Assembly: GCF_002865645.1 (NCBI RefSeq)
Contig: NW_020194512.1
Span: 779,119 to 843,118, forward strand
Reading direction: 5' to 3'
Length of the DNA: 64,000 bases
Source of the DNA: Hyaloscypha bicolor E
Lineage: Eukaryota; Ascomycota; Leotiomycetes; Helotiales; Hyaloscyphaceae
Part shown: positions 40,239 through 50,866 of the stretch, in pieces
Position numbering within the stretch: the first letter of the stretch is position 1
Layout of the letters: every line of letters begins with the position of its first letter
Notes under the pieces: model-generated
Seen by the model: the letters and a program-made list of their open reading frames with translations, nothing else
Told to the model about the DNA's origin: nothing
Database searches by the model: none
Made by a program: the position numbers and the translations under genes

Positions 40239-41280
40239 TAAGTGGGTACTGCTTAGGTTGCCCAGGCAGCTTTGGTGAGCCGGCTGAGCCGACTGTAAGC
40301 CGAGGGCGGTTAGCCTCTGAGTTGATGTCAGTGTGTCAAATGATTAGGTTTGATTTGATTAGACACCCCTACTCAAATCAAATCAAGTCAAAATCAAGCT
40401 AATCAAATCATACTTAATTATAATCAAAGATAATCAAAGATAATTAATTAGATTTATCACGTGATTACGCACATGACTCTGGAGCTTCGGAAGCCGAGAT
40501 AAGGCTAAAATAAGGTCTGGGCTAGCCGTATTCGGTATTACTAAAGGCGCTCTTTACTACACCAGGCCTAGCGCTAATTAGTAAGCGAAGCCAAAGGCGC
40601 TAGAACCTCCTTTATTTTCAGTAATTCCTTGCTACTAATAAAAGAGCTATAAATAAACTCTTATAGTAATTAAAGAAAAAGAGAAAGAAATTTCTAAAGA
40701 AGAGAACTATTAAGATAATATAATATTATAGTAGTAGTAAAGAGCTTGAATTAAGCTATTTACCAGGCTAAAAAAATACTAGTCACATGCTAAGTCACGT
40801 GCAATAGCACTATATAACTAGTATTACGTAATAAAAACTAGTTTATTATTTTAGATTCAGACTGATTTTATACTCTTATATATGCTTTATAGATTTTATT
40901 TATATCTTATTAATATAGCTACTAGTTATTTAATAATCTTTAAAAATGCCTAAGAAAGTATACTTTTATATTATTATGTAATAATTATAGTTAATTATAA
41001 TTAATTATAATAAAAATCAAGCTAATCAAATTATACTTAACTATAATTAATTCTAATCAATTCTAATTAATTAGCCTTGATTATTTTTTGATACACTGGT
41101 TGATGTTGAGAGGGTAATTTTGGGGTCCTGCAAAAGAGCATATAATTAATGTAAAAAGCTAAGGTTTACAAGTGCCCAAAAATCAGAGTTTTACCCTTAG
41201 CGCCATCACGTGCAAAACAGCCCTTTCAATAGTTGAAGCAGCCAGGCTACTAACCAACTCCGGGAGAAAGAAAGAAAAAG
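40239..41280 (+). repeat. GC-rich dispersed repeat, copy 2, split by a MITE
   Basis: The first part (40239-40328) aligns to copy 1 (GTGGGTACTGCTTAGG, GGTGAGC, GAGGGCGGTTAGCCTCTGAG). The final part near 41245-41280 again aligns (CTACTAACC, then GGGAGAAAGAAAGAAAAAG). The hAT MITE 40329-41098 is inserted between, duplicating GTTGATGT. Confidence 0.5.
40329..41098. mobile_element. hAT-type MITE (CAGTGTGTC family), 770 bp
   Basis: The ends CAGTGTGTCAAA and, inverted, CAGTGTATCAAA are flanked by perfect 8-bp direct repeats GTTGATGT (40321-40328 and 41099-41106). Both end regions are rich in AATCAAATCAAG-type motifs shared with the 120-bp element at 56212. Relative to that short element this copy has about 600 bp extra in the middle, beginning near the CACGTG at 40458, and the segment AAATCAAGCTAATCAAAT occurs on both sides of the extra DNA. 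The middle has no long ORF. Confidence 0.85.
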
Positions 41281-41981
41281 TTGTGTGAGACTACTAGGAA
41301 AGCCTAACGACGCGTCGAATTCACTTCGTAGCGCAGGTGCGTGGCTCCTTCCCCTTTGGCTTAGTCAGGAAAGTGCCATCCTCTCTCGACTTTGGAGGAA
41401 AGCCATGGTAGTCGTTTGGCACGTTGATACGATGTCGTTGTTGTTTAGTTGCACTGACATGCTGTTCTGATGCTGGTCATAAGGAATTTGTTTCTAGCAG
41501 GCCAATTTGAGGCGGGAGCGTATTTTCTTCGCTCCTCGCGGTCACGCGACCCTCTTTTTTTTCTTTTGGCTTGCGTAATCAATTGATTCCTCCAACATCC
41601 CAGAGCGAGCTTCCTCATCAATCTTCTCAACAGCTTTTCCTTGCCTAACTTCCAGTCTTCAAAGCCTTTAACTATGTGTAAATTTCTGTTCAAACGACGA
41701 CAATTTGTATCAAGTCCAAGGAATGCTAAAACGTGGAAATTTGAATATTAAAGTGGATAGGATGCTGCATAGCACCATTTTAAGCACTTGTGTCAGTTGC
41801 TCGGAATGAGACTGTAGTCGTAACAACGAGGACAGGAAGTTCTATCTTATTCAAAACTATGGAAGGTAAGGACTGTTTGCATAACCAGAATGAAGATAAT
41901 AGGAATCTAGCATCGGCAGCACATGCCTCCATCGGACCACTTGAATCGACTATGAATCAAGCAAGCGAATCCGCAATTTAT
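41107..41981. other. No confident gene; 3' flank of permease
   Basis: Normal-composition DNA with short open frames on both strands, none with an ATG start and recognisable content. Its right part is the 3' flank of the permease gene on the minus strand. Confidence 0.4.
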
Positions 41982-43871
41982 TCAAACCTCCCTCCCGAGA
42001 TCTTTGATAACCTGGCCGATCATAGCATGCTTGACATTAACCCTCGGTCCTTTGTACCACTTGCGGGCATCAATGGCAAACCAGAGCAAAGCAATCAACA
42101 TGGGACCTCCATACACAAGACAGGTCCAGTTCATATTCACAGAGCTAATAATTCAGTCAATAACCATTATGCTTGTGAGAGGGTTTTGCAGGACTTACTT
42201 GAGGTTACTTCCAATCAGAGGAGGTAAACACAATATCGGAACCATCAGAACGACGACTTCAACAAATTAGCAACATGTCCCTTTGATGGTAGCAGAGCTG
42301 GGATAGAACAGGGAACTCGGGATATGGAACAAAGAAATAGGTTGGTTACATGCAACAGCGGCGGCCCCGATCGGCTTGCCAAAATTTCCAAGATGCCAAG
42401 GTCCCCTTCGAAACCTACTGCCGACAAAGAAGACCCTCAAAGAGATGGGGATCGTGAATGCAACAAAGCAAGCAATGGCGCCGACAGAGAATATAGCTAG
42501 GATAGCTATTTCCCCGGCAAATATAAGCAAGCAAAGCAGGACGCCAATGGTACAGTTGAACCATACAGCATTGACCGGTGTTTTGGTGTGTCTGTTTACT
42601 TTCCGCCAGAATCTTGACAAAGGGAAACAACCATCACGAGCGTAGGCATAGGTGACTCGAGATGCTGCAACCATGCAACCTTGACCCATTGAGAAGCTAG
42701 CGATTATAGTCAATGCGAGAGTGGCAAGCGCAGCCTTCTGCGGAAGAACCTGGAGTAAGTAGGTCGCCCACGGTTGGCCAAGGTCAGAGGCAATGACTGC
42801 CCCAATGTCGACGACTGTATACGCTACAACCACCTGCAAGACCCAACCAAATATGCCGCCAATTGCAGACGTTAAAACAATGGCGCGTGGGGAGGCGACA
42901 TCAGCAATGGCGCATTCCTCGCTCAGATGGAAAGGCGCATCAAAGCCTGACATTGCCCACATAACGCTGATGAAACTCATCAATATGGCGATACCATTGG
43001 GGAAGTCTGTACCATTCCCGATGGTGCCCCACACTTGACGACTTGGTGCGAACTTAGGATCTGTTGTTGTAGCTGCAGGTATGAGAATGATGACAATAAT
43101 TACTACTACCATATTGAAACTGGACCCCAAAGAATTGAACATGGCGATCCACCTGGTTGGCATGCTGCTGATACAACTTTGGACGAGCATGAGGAAAGTG
43201 GTCAGGAGGAACAGCTCCCACTTCGTTTGAACGTAATTTGGGTCAGTTATCGACCGAGCAGCAAGAATCATTGCCGCTGCTGAATAGTTGACCGATGGTG
43301 CACCTGTGACCTGTCCAATCCAACTGGACCAGCCAGTCGCCCAAGATGCAACAGGGCCCCATCCTGGGGGTGCAAGAACAGCCGACGCGTAATAGAGACC
43401 ACCACTGCATAAACGGACGTCAGAAAATGCTATATGATAAAGTGCGAATGCAATTCTGACCTTGTTGGCATTGATGAGCAGAGTTCAGCCAAGCTTAGGG
43501 CAACGCATTGGATAAAGATCATGGCAATTATCCATCCCCAAACCATTCCTGGAGGGAAGATTGAAATTAGCCCAATATTCAGTTACAACACCCGCGATAT
43601 TGTTTGAAGAAGAAAAAAGAAACAAACCCGCGGTCCCAGCGTAGCCCATGCCATAGAATAACGTCGATGCGAAACTCGGAAGCAACCCCAACACGGCGAA
43701 GCTAACGCAGAAGGATGTCCAAAGACTGAATTCTCGTTTGAATTCTTGCTTATAACCCAAAGACAAGAGGACCTTCTCGTCATGATCGATCGGGAAGTCA
43801 TCTTCCATGGGCTCGAACGAGGTTGTTGACATCCCCTTGTCTTCAACGGGCTGTTGCATAGTTGTTTCCAT
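41982..43871 (-). CDS. APC-superfamily amino acid/choline-type permease
   Basis: Proton-coupled uptake of amino acids, GABA or choline across a membrane is the expected role (fungal ACT family, UGA4/HNM1-like). Five exons fit in frame: 43871-43628, 43548-43461, 43404-42350, 42256-42199 and 42144-41982, giving 535 residues, normal for the family, with about 12 membrane segments. Introns are 79, 56, 93 and 54 nt with GT/AG ends. Diagnostic stretches are GLLPSFASTL (residues 62-70), GMGYAGTAG, SLAELCSSMPTSGG across an intron, YYASAVLAPPGW, HLSEE near the middle, FNSLGSSFN, GPWHLGNFGKPIG, then MNWTCLVYGGPML and DARKWYKGP at the C terminus. No stop or frameshift is seen, so it looks functional. 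Exact substrate cannot be told. The start was chosen at the first ATG, with a second at codon 14. Confidence 0.93.
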
Positions 43872-44879
43872 CGTGGATCATATGAACTCGGCTTGTTGAC
43901 ACTCGATTTTCGCAGCTTGTGGTTGGATGATGAGATGCTAACTCTTCCTTTCAACACACGGAATAATGGCTAGTCGAAAGTTTGTTGGTACGGACTACCC
44001 GGCAATGAATATGAAGAGTACGGGGAAAATAATCGAACGGGCAAGGGTTGATGAAGGTTAGTGGTATATAACGGATCTTGGCAAACTAGGAACCAAAGGT
44101 GCCTATTAATAGCCGTCACATACTGAAGAACAGCACGGCCATCCGTGAAGGGGCGAGGGTGGTGGAAGAGATCTGTTACTTCATCAGCCCTGTCCCTTGG
44201 TGGAAATCAGATTAAGCGCCAACATCCGAAAATGGCGAGACATGGTTTAAACCCAGCAAGCCAATGAACCACTTTACTGCGAGAACCCTTCTCAAAATGG
44301 GACTCACCCTACTGGCAAGGCCAGCCCAGTACCGAGTAGAATGCCGCCAGCTTGAAGACATGGTGCGTAGTGAGTGTTTCCTACGATATAGAGTTTTATT
44401 ACCTAAAACACCAAATGAAAATGAAAAAAAAAGTAATGCCTCATTACCACGGGCAATAAACAAGGTAATTTTAGCCCTCCTCATTACGAACACAATACAA
44501 CAGAGGCTTGTAAGGATACTTTGTATACATACCTTCCATCCATCTCCAGCCCTGTAGGGCGCCTCCCGAGACGTGGGAAATGTTACTCAATAGTTACTTA
44601 TTCCATTTATTAGATTATGCGGGATCGGAGAACCCTGCTATGGCTGGCCGCCGCTCGTTTGAGGTTAGCAGCAGACGGCGCCTCTCCAGAAGTCACAATC
44701 AAGAGCGCGTGGTACGAGGATGCGGAGCCGCAGAAGGCTCTTCCCACCACCTCCCAAAGCCTCGAAGCCTGAGGGCCAATAAAGAAAAATCCATAAAGTC
44801 GGTCAAGAGCAGCTGTTCGCTAATCGAGCCGGAGGCTACGAAGCGTCTGCAGAGTCCAGACCGTCATGCCCCTGTACTA
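43872..44879. other. No confident gene; permease upstream region
   Basis: The first few hundred bases should hold the permease promoter and 5' UTR (minus strand). The rest has open frames on both strands of 70-105 codons without recognisable motifs. Confidence 0.4.
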
Positions 44880-45016
44880 CGCAGGTGCAGGCCCTAATGT
44901 TTGTTACACCGCCTTGAGTTCTGCTAAGCAAAAGTCGGCTACAGCGCATTGCTACAGGGCATTTCAGCGCAACCCCTGCAAAGGCGGTGTAACAAACATT
45001 AAGGCCTGCACCTGCG
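44880..45016. mobile_element. Tc1/mariner-like MITE, 137 bp
   Basis: The element is a near-perfect foldback. The left end begins CGCAGGTGCAGGCCCTAATG and the right end, reverse-complemented, begins CGCAGGTGCAGGCCTTAATG, continuing through TTTGTTACACCGCCTT for about 36 bp with one mismatch. TA flanks both ends (44878-44879, 45017-45018), the target duplication of Tc1/mariner/pogo elements. The near-identity of the arms points to a recent insertion. There is no coding capacity. Confidence 0.85.
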
Positions 45017-46062
45017 TACAGCTGCTGTCCTCGAATCGCTCAACACGAAGACGTCCAAATCAATTGGATGTCGGAATTACAGCAATGGGTTGGCTGCGAG
45101 ACTCGGCACTGCAGCAGAGACAAAGCCACCAAAGCATTGGCCCCAATGTGCAGCTCCTCAACACGCGCTCCCCTTGCAAAAATGATTCGCAATATCTCTT
45201 TGCCAGCCCAGTCGTGGAGGATGGACTTGATCATAATGCTACATACTCGGTTTCATCAGTTTTAAAACATCTAGATTTAAGACTCTTGTTTGAAGTGACA
45301 GAGAGAGTGATACACTGGAGGGGTAATCAGATCCACTGGTCAAGATCCTAGTACAACTAGAGGCGAAAGGCGTTTTCAGCGACACTTCATCAGATCTGAT
45401 ATGGCGGCGAACCGCTCTGGCGTTCAGCCTTCAATCTGTTGGAAAAAGCTTGTGCAGTGCTGCGCTTAAGCACAGTAGAAAGTGCAGAGCCTGCAGCAGC
45501 CCGCAGTTACTGGCTGGGGCACACGGTAAATGCCATGAACGCCACCAAAGCCTCCATGATTTATTGATTTTTATGTCTCAGAATCGATGGGTCTGTGCCC
45601 GTCGGGCATCCTCAAAATTTCGCTCATTTTGGTGTTCTCTTCTCTACATTATAAACTCTTGGATACAGCGTACGCACATATGTGAATTCTTTGCTGTTCG
45701 GTTTAACTAGAAGCAAGCACGCGGCAACATAGGTCTTTCGAGATGTTGATGGTTGCAACAAGTGTGGCTTGCGGCTGAAGTGCCGTCGCTTAATTCGGTA
45801 GATTATGGTTTCAGCAAAATCAGCCACTTCCAAGTAAATAAGAAAAAGCAAAGGAAAGTGCCAGCGCTAGGCTGAAACAAGAATTCAATATAATGAATCC
45901 CGAATCGGGTGACGCAGCAACAAGTCTGATGGTGTTTGCTTCATTGACTCGATTAATCACATGACTTGAATCGTTCAGCCGCACCTCAAAGCATTCTGCT
46001 ACTCCTTGCCCTGCACTTCGTAGCATGATTGCATCCACTCGGGCTGATCCTCACGACGGACT
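45017..46062. other. No confident gene; possible ankyrin-like debris
   Basis: Both strands have protein-like but broken frames. On the minus strand, 45234-45040 reads ILRIIFARGARVEELHIGA, faintly like an ankyrin repeat. On the plus strand, about 45343-45450 reads VQLEAKGVFS and RRTALAFSLQSVG, also faintly ankyrin-like. Neither is strong enough to annotate as a gene. The right end is the upstream region of the ankyrin gene at 46063. Confidence 0.3.
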
Positions 46063-47815
46063 ATGGATCAGCGGTCGATAGCCCCAGCGGCATCATCCCT
46101 AGACTCCCTTTACACAAACATTTCAAAAGCGATAAAGAATGTCACTGAAAAGTACAATGCAGACCTGACGGCATCAGCCCAGGGCTCGGGCATCAGCAAG
46201 ACTTTGACGGAAATCCAGTCGCTGCTGAGACAACCTCACGCCCTCTCATCGCGTGTCATCTCACAGTTCCAGCTCGAAGAACCTTTACAAAATGCAGAGA
46301 GTGGTAGCAATGTCACGGTCTCTAAGCTGGGGGAAGAAGCAGGAAAGTGGATGGGAAATCAAACAACCACGGGAGAAAGCCCACGCGATGAAGTGCGGAT
46401 AAAGGCACTTCTGCAGCAAATCCAAAGGCAGCTAATGGATATCAACTCGCTGGTTGCGGCAGCACAAAGGTAATCGAAACCTGGAGCCTCATACGTCGAA
46501 CGCTTGAAGCATGCTAATGATATTTAGAAATTCTTTTTCGGAAATTCAACAACTTCGCACGAATGACACCTTTATCGGCGACTTAATCGACATAAGTGAT
46601 CCAGTAGATGCCCCGACCTACGAGCACGGTGGATATAGTCAAGATCTATGGGAACAATTTGACAACGATTCGACGTCTATTTGTACTCAAACCTCCGCTA
46701 GTGTTGCTGGCTTTAGCTTTCGCTCGGGCCAGAGTGGACCCAGTCTACTTGACGGTGACAGTGACACCGAAACGGTGGTATCCAGCTCCGCATCAACACG
46801 ACACGACCGGACCAAGAAGGTACCCCGTGCGGGGTCCATATTCTTCAAAGTTTTCAGGTCCAACACAGAGTTGCACCGTGCCGCAAAGAAAGGGGATGCA
46901 AAGAAGATAAAGAAGCTACTAGATGCGGGAGTGGACATAAACTACGAGGGCTCTTCTGGATGTACGGCGCTGCACTTGGCAACCGACTGCGGTCATGAAG
47001 CGGTGGTCCGCGTACTTCTGAATAATGGGGCAGATCCGATGGCAAAATCTAGTGAAGGACGAACTCCACTGCACAGTGCGGCCCGTATCGGTCATACGGC
47101 AGTGGTCCGGCTGCTATTGGATAAAAGCGTTGACGTCGAAGCGAAGGATCCTTCTGGTTCTACTGCGCTTCATATTGCAGCCTACAATGGGCACGAGTCG
47201 GTGGTCCAAATTCTGCTAGAGAAATATCCCTTCGTTGAGGTAAGGGGGCCTTCCGGATTTACAGCGCTGCACGTCGCGGCCTTCAACGGGAAATCGGCAG
47301 TAGTCCGGCTGCTGGTTGAGATGGGGGCAGACCTCGAAGCACGGAGTGATACCCGACGGACAGCGCTGATGCTATCAGCCGAAAAAGGGCACGAGGCAGT
47401 GGTGCGGCACCTGGTGCAGCATGGGGCCAATATCATGGCGAAGGATCGCAATGGACGGACGGCGCTGCAGGGGGCAGTCTCGAACCAGCACGGAGTAGTG
47501 GCGCAGCTGCTGTTGGATAATTTGGTGCCAGAGGCTCCTTCACGGTGGCAGCTCCAGCGGGGCTATGGGTCAGGACCAACCTATGAATTAGGTGCAGGTG
47601 CTGTCAAGCCAGATTCCAGGATGCCGGAATTGGATGCAACTGAGTTACCCAGTTGGTCGCGACAAGTCTCGGACGTGCCGATACATGGGCTTCCCGATCC
47701 GATGAATTCATCTGTTCGGGCTGAGTTACCGGCAGATGAATTGATGAGAAGCCCGTCATCGATAACTCGGCGAATGGCTCTGCTGCCAAATCGGAAAGGG
47801 GTAGGGGATCCGTGA
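46063..47815 (+). CDS. Ankyrin-repeat protein, 564 residues
   Basis: Two exons, 46063-46469 and 46528-47815, are joined by a 58-nt intron (GTAATC, GCTAATG branch site, TTTAG) that restores one frame. The N-terminal ~135 residues are helical and Gln/Ser-rich, without a recognised domain. About residues 136-247 are low-complexity acidic and Ser-rich. Residues about 248-467 form six to seven ankyrin repeats (GCTALHLATDCGHEAVVRVL, GRTPLHSAARIGH, GSTALHIAAYNGHESVVQIL and so on), followed by a disordered tail. Ankyrin repeats bind partner proteins. In fungi such arrays are often sensor ends of STAND proteins, but no NACHT or NB-ARC is present here. The repeats are close to consensus and intact. Decayed TPR/ankyrin sequence follows at 47.96-48.14 kb, so the gene may once have been longer or part of a cluster. 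Confidence 0.85.
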
Positions 47816-47959
47816 AGGTGGAGCTGGGATCTGTCCTTGCAGATGTATGATCTCGGCATGGACTCAACGTGGTCGACGGCGCTACGTAAGAGCGTTCGAC
47901 ATGTCGACCCATGAATGCAATGAATGGAAAACGCCCGACATAATCAGTGACCAACGTCC

Positions 47960-48140
47960 GGGCATGCCTTGACGACTTGCGGCACTGCGTGCATTGCCCT
48001 TCTCTGCCATGGCCAAGAGAAGCTCGGGGAGGCGGAGGCCATGCACCACAATGGGCTCTGGAAGGGTAGGGGAAGGCGGTGACGAATCTGCTGGTGGAGA
48101 AAGGTGCCACCGTGCCGACGGGGTTGTCGAAGTCTAATGA
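47960..48140 (+). pseudogene. TPR/ankyrin remnant
   Basis: The plus strand reads HGQEKLGEAEAMHHNGLWKG, which has the spacing of a fungal NB-ARC/TPR repeat (GKYxEAEAMHRxAL). After a frame break it reads AVTNLLVEKGATVPTG, which looks like an ankyrin helix pair. Stops and frame changes show it is not expressed as such. It may be the wreck of a neighbouring STAND gene or of a longer version of the ankyrin gene just upstream. Confidence 0.35.
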
Positions 48141-48324
48141 GACAATTCATGGTGCTGCACGGGACGACCTAGGACATGTACAAACAGACGTTCTGTAGTT
48201 GCGAAAGGGTTTGATTAATTTACGCTAGCGCTTACCTTAAAACCAGCACACGTGACTCACAGCCACATGGATGCTTTGGGCTCTTGGTTCACCCTGGGTT
48301 CTCGTCAACTCGCCTGAGCTGTAT

Positions 48325-50349
48325 ATCCGTTCCGCTGCGGCCAGGTGCGTACTGGACCGTGCGCATCGATTCTCGCTTAATTATAGCCAATCAGAGAGCT
48401 GCTTTGGGAGGTAAAAAGTATTAATTCCGATGAAAAACCTCAAAACAACCCCTATATTTACATAAGTGAACATCGCATTGCTTGCATCCCCATATAGAAT
48501 CATGCCTTAAGCTTCTCCTGCCTTGATTAGCTGCAATTTGAGCTAGTGCAACCCGTTTTTTAGGCCGATCTGTATATCTCAGTCCCTTATAGTACACACA
48601 CCTCCCATTTTTACCAAGCTTTACTTGCTCATGCAATCGCACAGGTACCTTATTAGCTTCCTGGCTAATTCGCGATATTTTTCTCTTCTGGCAGATCTCA
48701 CCATCCCTCCCTTTTACTACAAGAGCAGTAATCAATTGCCCCCTAAAGTCTTGCTGGCTCCTAAAGCTCACTTGCCGAGGCTCTGGTATATCTGAATAAT
48801 AAGCTAGTAAATAGTAATTAATTAAGACCGTACGGAATAGCCAATGCTCTAGTGCTTGGTGCCCCCCTCGCTCCACGTGCCGTAAACCAGCGTTCTGGGA
48901 AGTCAGGTAATCAAACTCATTAACTACTCCCATATAATAATTATATCCGTCCGCAATTACAGGAATTAAGAGTATCTTTATAGCCTGATTACTAAAGGGT
49001 ACTCGTATAGTCTTTGCTTTAGAAGAAGTCTCCTTAGGCCTCTTCCTTAGCCGTAAAATACGCTCGTCACCTGACATAAAGGAAGTCATTATTAAAACAA
49101 AGGCTTGATCTTTCCACCCAACGTAATATACTTCTCTATTAGGTATATACCTGGAATGCGTTTCACCCCAAGGTATTACATCCTTTTTATCCGATTTCTG
49201 AAGGTCAAGAAGCTCCTTAATAACCCCACTAGTTATCCTGCAAGTCCCAGTAATCGCAACTCCCTGGGAGCGAGCATATTAAACAAAGCGAGTAGAAATA
49301 AAGAGATTATTAAGGTAGACGTGGTAGCCGGATCCCTCAGGAGGCTTAGGCAGTCTTTTAATCAAGTACAGGATTACTACTTGTGTCTTATTTCCCCCAT
49401 TTCTAGCCCTAATTATCCCACCAAGCTCTCGTAAAGTACGTACTCCCACAGGCCTATTTTTTTGTCCAGGAATATGCCAGTTCCATACGAGTAAGAACCC
49501 CCTCTGCGCTGCCTCCCAGACCTTATATCCTGTAGGTATAGGCTTATTTGGAACAGTAGTTGTTTCTTTTGATCGACCCTCAAATCATACGATTATCTCG
49601 TCCATTGCCAAGTCCCGTCCAGGCTTCCAAACTTTCAAATTAACCTCTTGGATATACGTACTAAAGGCTTCGACCTGCTCGGTAGTTTATTAGCTAGTTT
49701 CAGGTAAAAGGGATAGAAAAATAGGGGCTACCTTCTTATACGGGCCTTATTCTTGATTTCCATGAAATCGCATACGTATATGGAGCTCCTGGAACCTGTC
49801 CCGGCTCATATAGCTTATAATTAGATGCGAGGGGGTAAAGTCCCTTATATTCCAATAGTCTGTAATCTCATTATCCACATGCAATATCATATAAATACGA
49901 ATTGCCAAGTAGATATAAATCTCTCCATAAGACATTGGGTACCACTCCTTTGCTCTTGCACGAGGGCACGAATTGTCCTGAGGCTCTCGCAAATAGCTAT
50001 TTGTCTTCTCAACTATTAAATTAATGATTTCTGGTGTATAGTACATAGTAAACAAAGTAATTGGATTATCGGGAGAGACGTTGTCTGGTAGGGTAATTTC
50101 CCAGCCGAATTGGGGCAATTGCATAGGCTTAAAGATACTTCCCTGCTTCCGCAGTAGATCCTCATTAGGCCGAAGGGTCCCTTTATCGGTGAAATCAAAC
50201 ACAGTATTGTCTGGCATCGTGGTTGTGGTGTAATTGATTAATTAGGTGGTTTATTTACATGTAAATAGTAAAGCGCGATTTTGGTGTTCCTCCGGAAAAA
50301 CAGTTATTCCGGTCCGAGTAGGTACGCACCTGGCCGCAGCGGAACGGAT
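48325..50349 (-). mobile_element. piggyBac-type DNA transposon, about 2.0 kb, RIP-inactivated
   Basis: Terminal inverted repeats of about 26-28 bp bound it: 48325-48352 and 50322-50349 share CCGTTCCGCTGCGGCCAGGT followed by GCGTAC in perfect match. The transposase frame lies inside on the minus strand. The flanks read TATA at the left and TAAG at the right, so the TTAA duplication expected of piggyBac is not intact, or the outermost bases have mutated. Only the interior looks RIPped; the repeats themselves are clean. Confidence 0.85.
48421..50217 (-). pseudogene. piggyBac transposase (DDE_Tnp_1_7), five RIP stops
   Basis: From ATG 50217 to the stop at 48421 the frame is continuous for 599 codons, with no frameshift but five internal stops (49747-49749, two at 49687-49692, 49585-49587, 49279-49281). 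All are of the TAA/TGA kind that C-to-T change makes from CAA, CAG or CGA. The family pattern is clear: N-terminal YTPEIINLIVEKTNSY and MSYGEIYIYLAIRIYM, then LAMDEIIV carrying the first catalytic Asp, GYHVYLNNLFIS where the second Asp has become Asn, YARSQGVAITGTCR, and GVVNEFDYLTSQN where the third Asp has become Asn. A C-terminal Cys-rich finger (CKQCDVHLC, then CFEVFH) follows. Length equals that of the family. It cannot be active. Confidence 0.9.
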
Positions 50350-50866
50350 AAGTGACCTGAACGACTCACTTGAGTACTCTGAGTATCCTAAGCAAGATCT
50401 ATCAAATCACCCCGTATTTTGACTTCTCGTTCATAGCCAATTACGCTTAATGTAACCTGAGCAGCGGCGAATAATTTTGACGCAGCCAGCCCCAGCCAGT
50501 CCTTCGGGACCATAACTCAATAGCTCCGAGGGGATTCACGCACGCCTTTCTCACGAAGCAAACATTGTAGTATCACCGCGCTAAAAATTCTCGTGTCTGC
50601 GCTTAATTATTATGGATCAGATCGCGCGGGAGCATCCGCTCTCACAAATCAACAAAAGGGAAAGGAAGGCACGTCGCCTGAGGGCCTGAGGCAGGAGGCG
50701 TCCAATAGGCTGCCACACAACTGCAACATTGCTTGCCGGAGGGACCCAGCACGCTGGGTGGCTTAGCTTTGGCGCTTTAAGAGCCTGACGATTTCAGGAG
50801 CGATGCATTTCATGCAACGAGTCCCGCGCACCTCTCTTTCTCCGCCCAGTTCTTGTCAACTTCAGT
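50350..50866 (+). promoter_or_regulatory. Upstream region of the STAND gene
   Basis: No gene is seen. The piggyBac right end abuts this region, placing the transposon about 0.5 kb upstream of the STAND start codon. A CCAAT box occurs near 50700. No clear TATA box was picked out. Confidence 0.35.

Noticed and set aside
41790..42227. 145-codon plus-strand ORF with an F-box-like LPPEIF stretch
   Set aside because: It is antisense to the last exons of the permease, whose minus-strand exons (MNWTCLVYGG, DARKWYKGP) are far better supported.
44580..45351. Plus-strand ORFs across the 137-bp MITE
   Set aside because: They run through a transposon insertion and have no family resemblance, so openness is likely chance in GC-balanced DNA.
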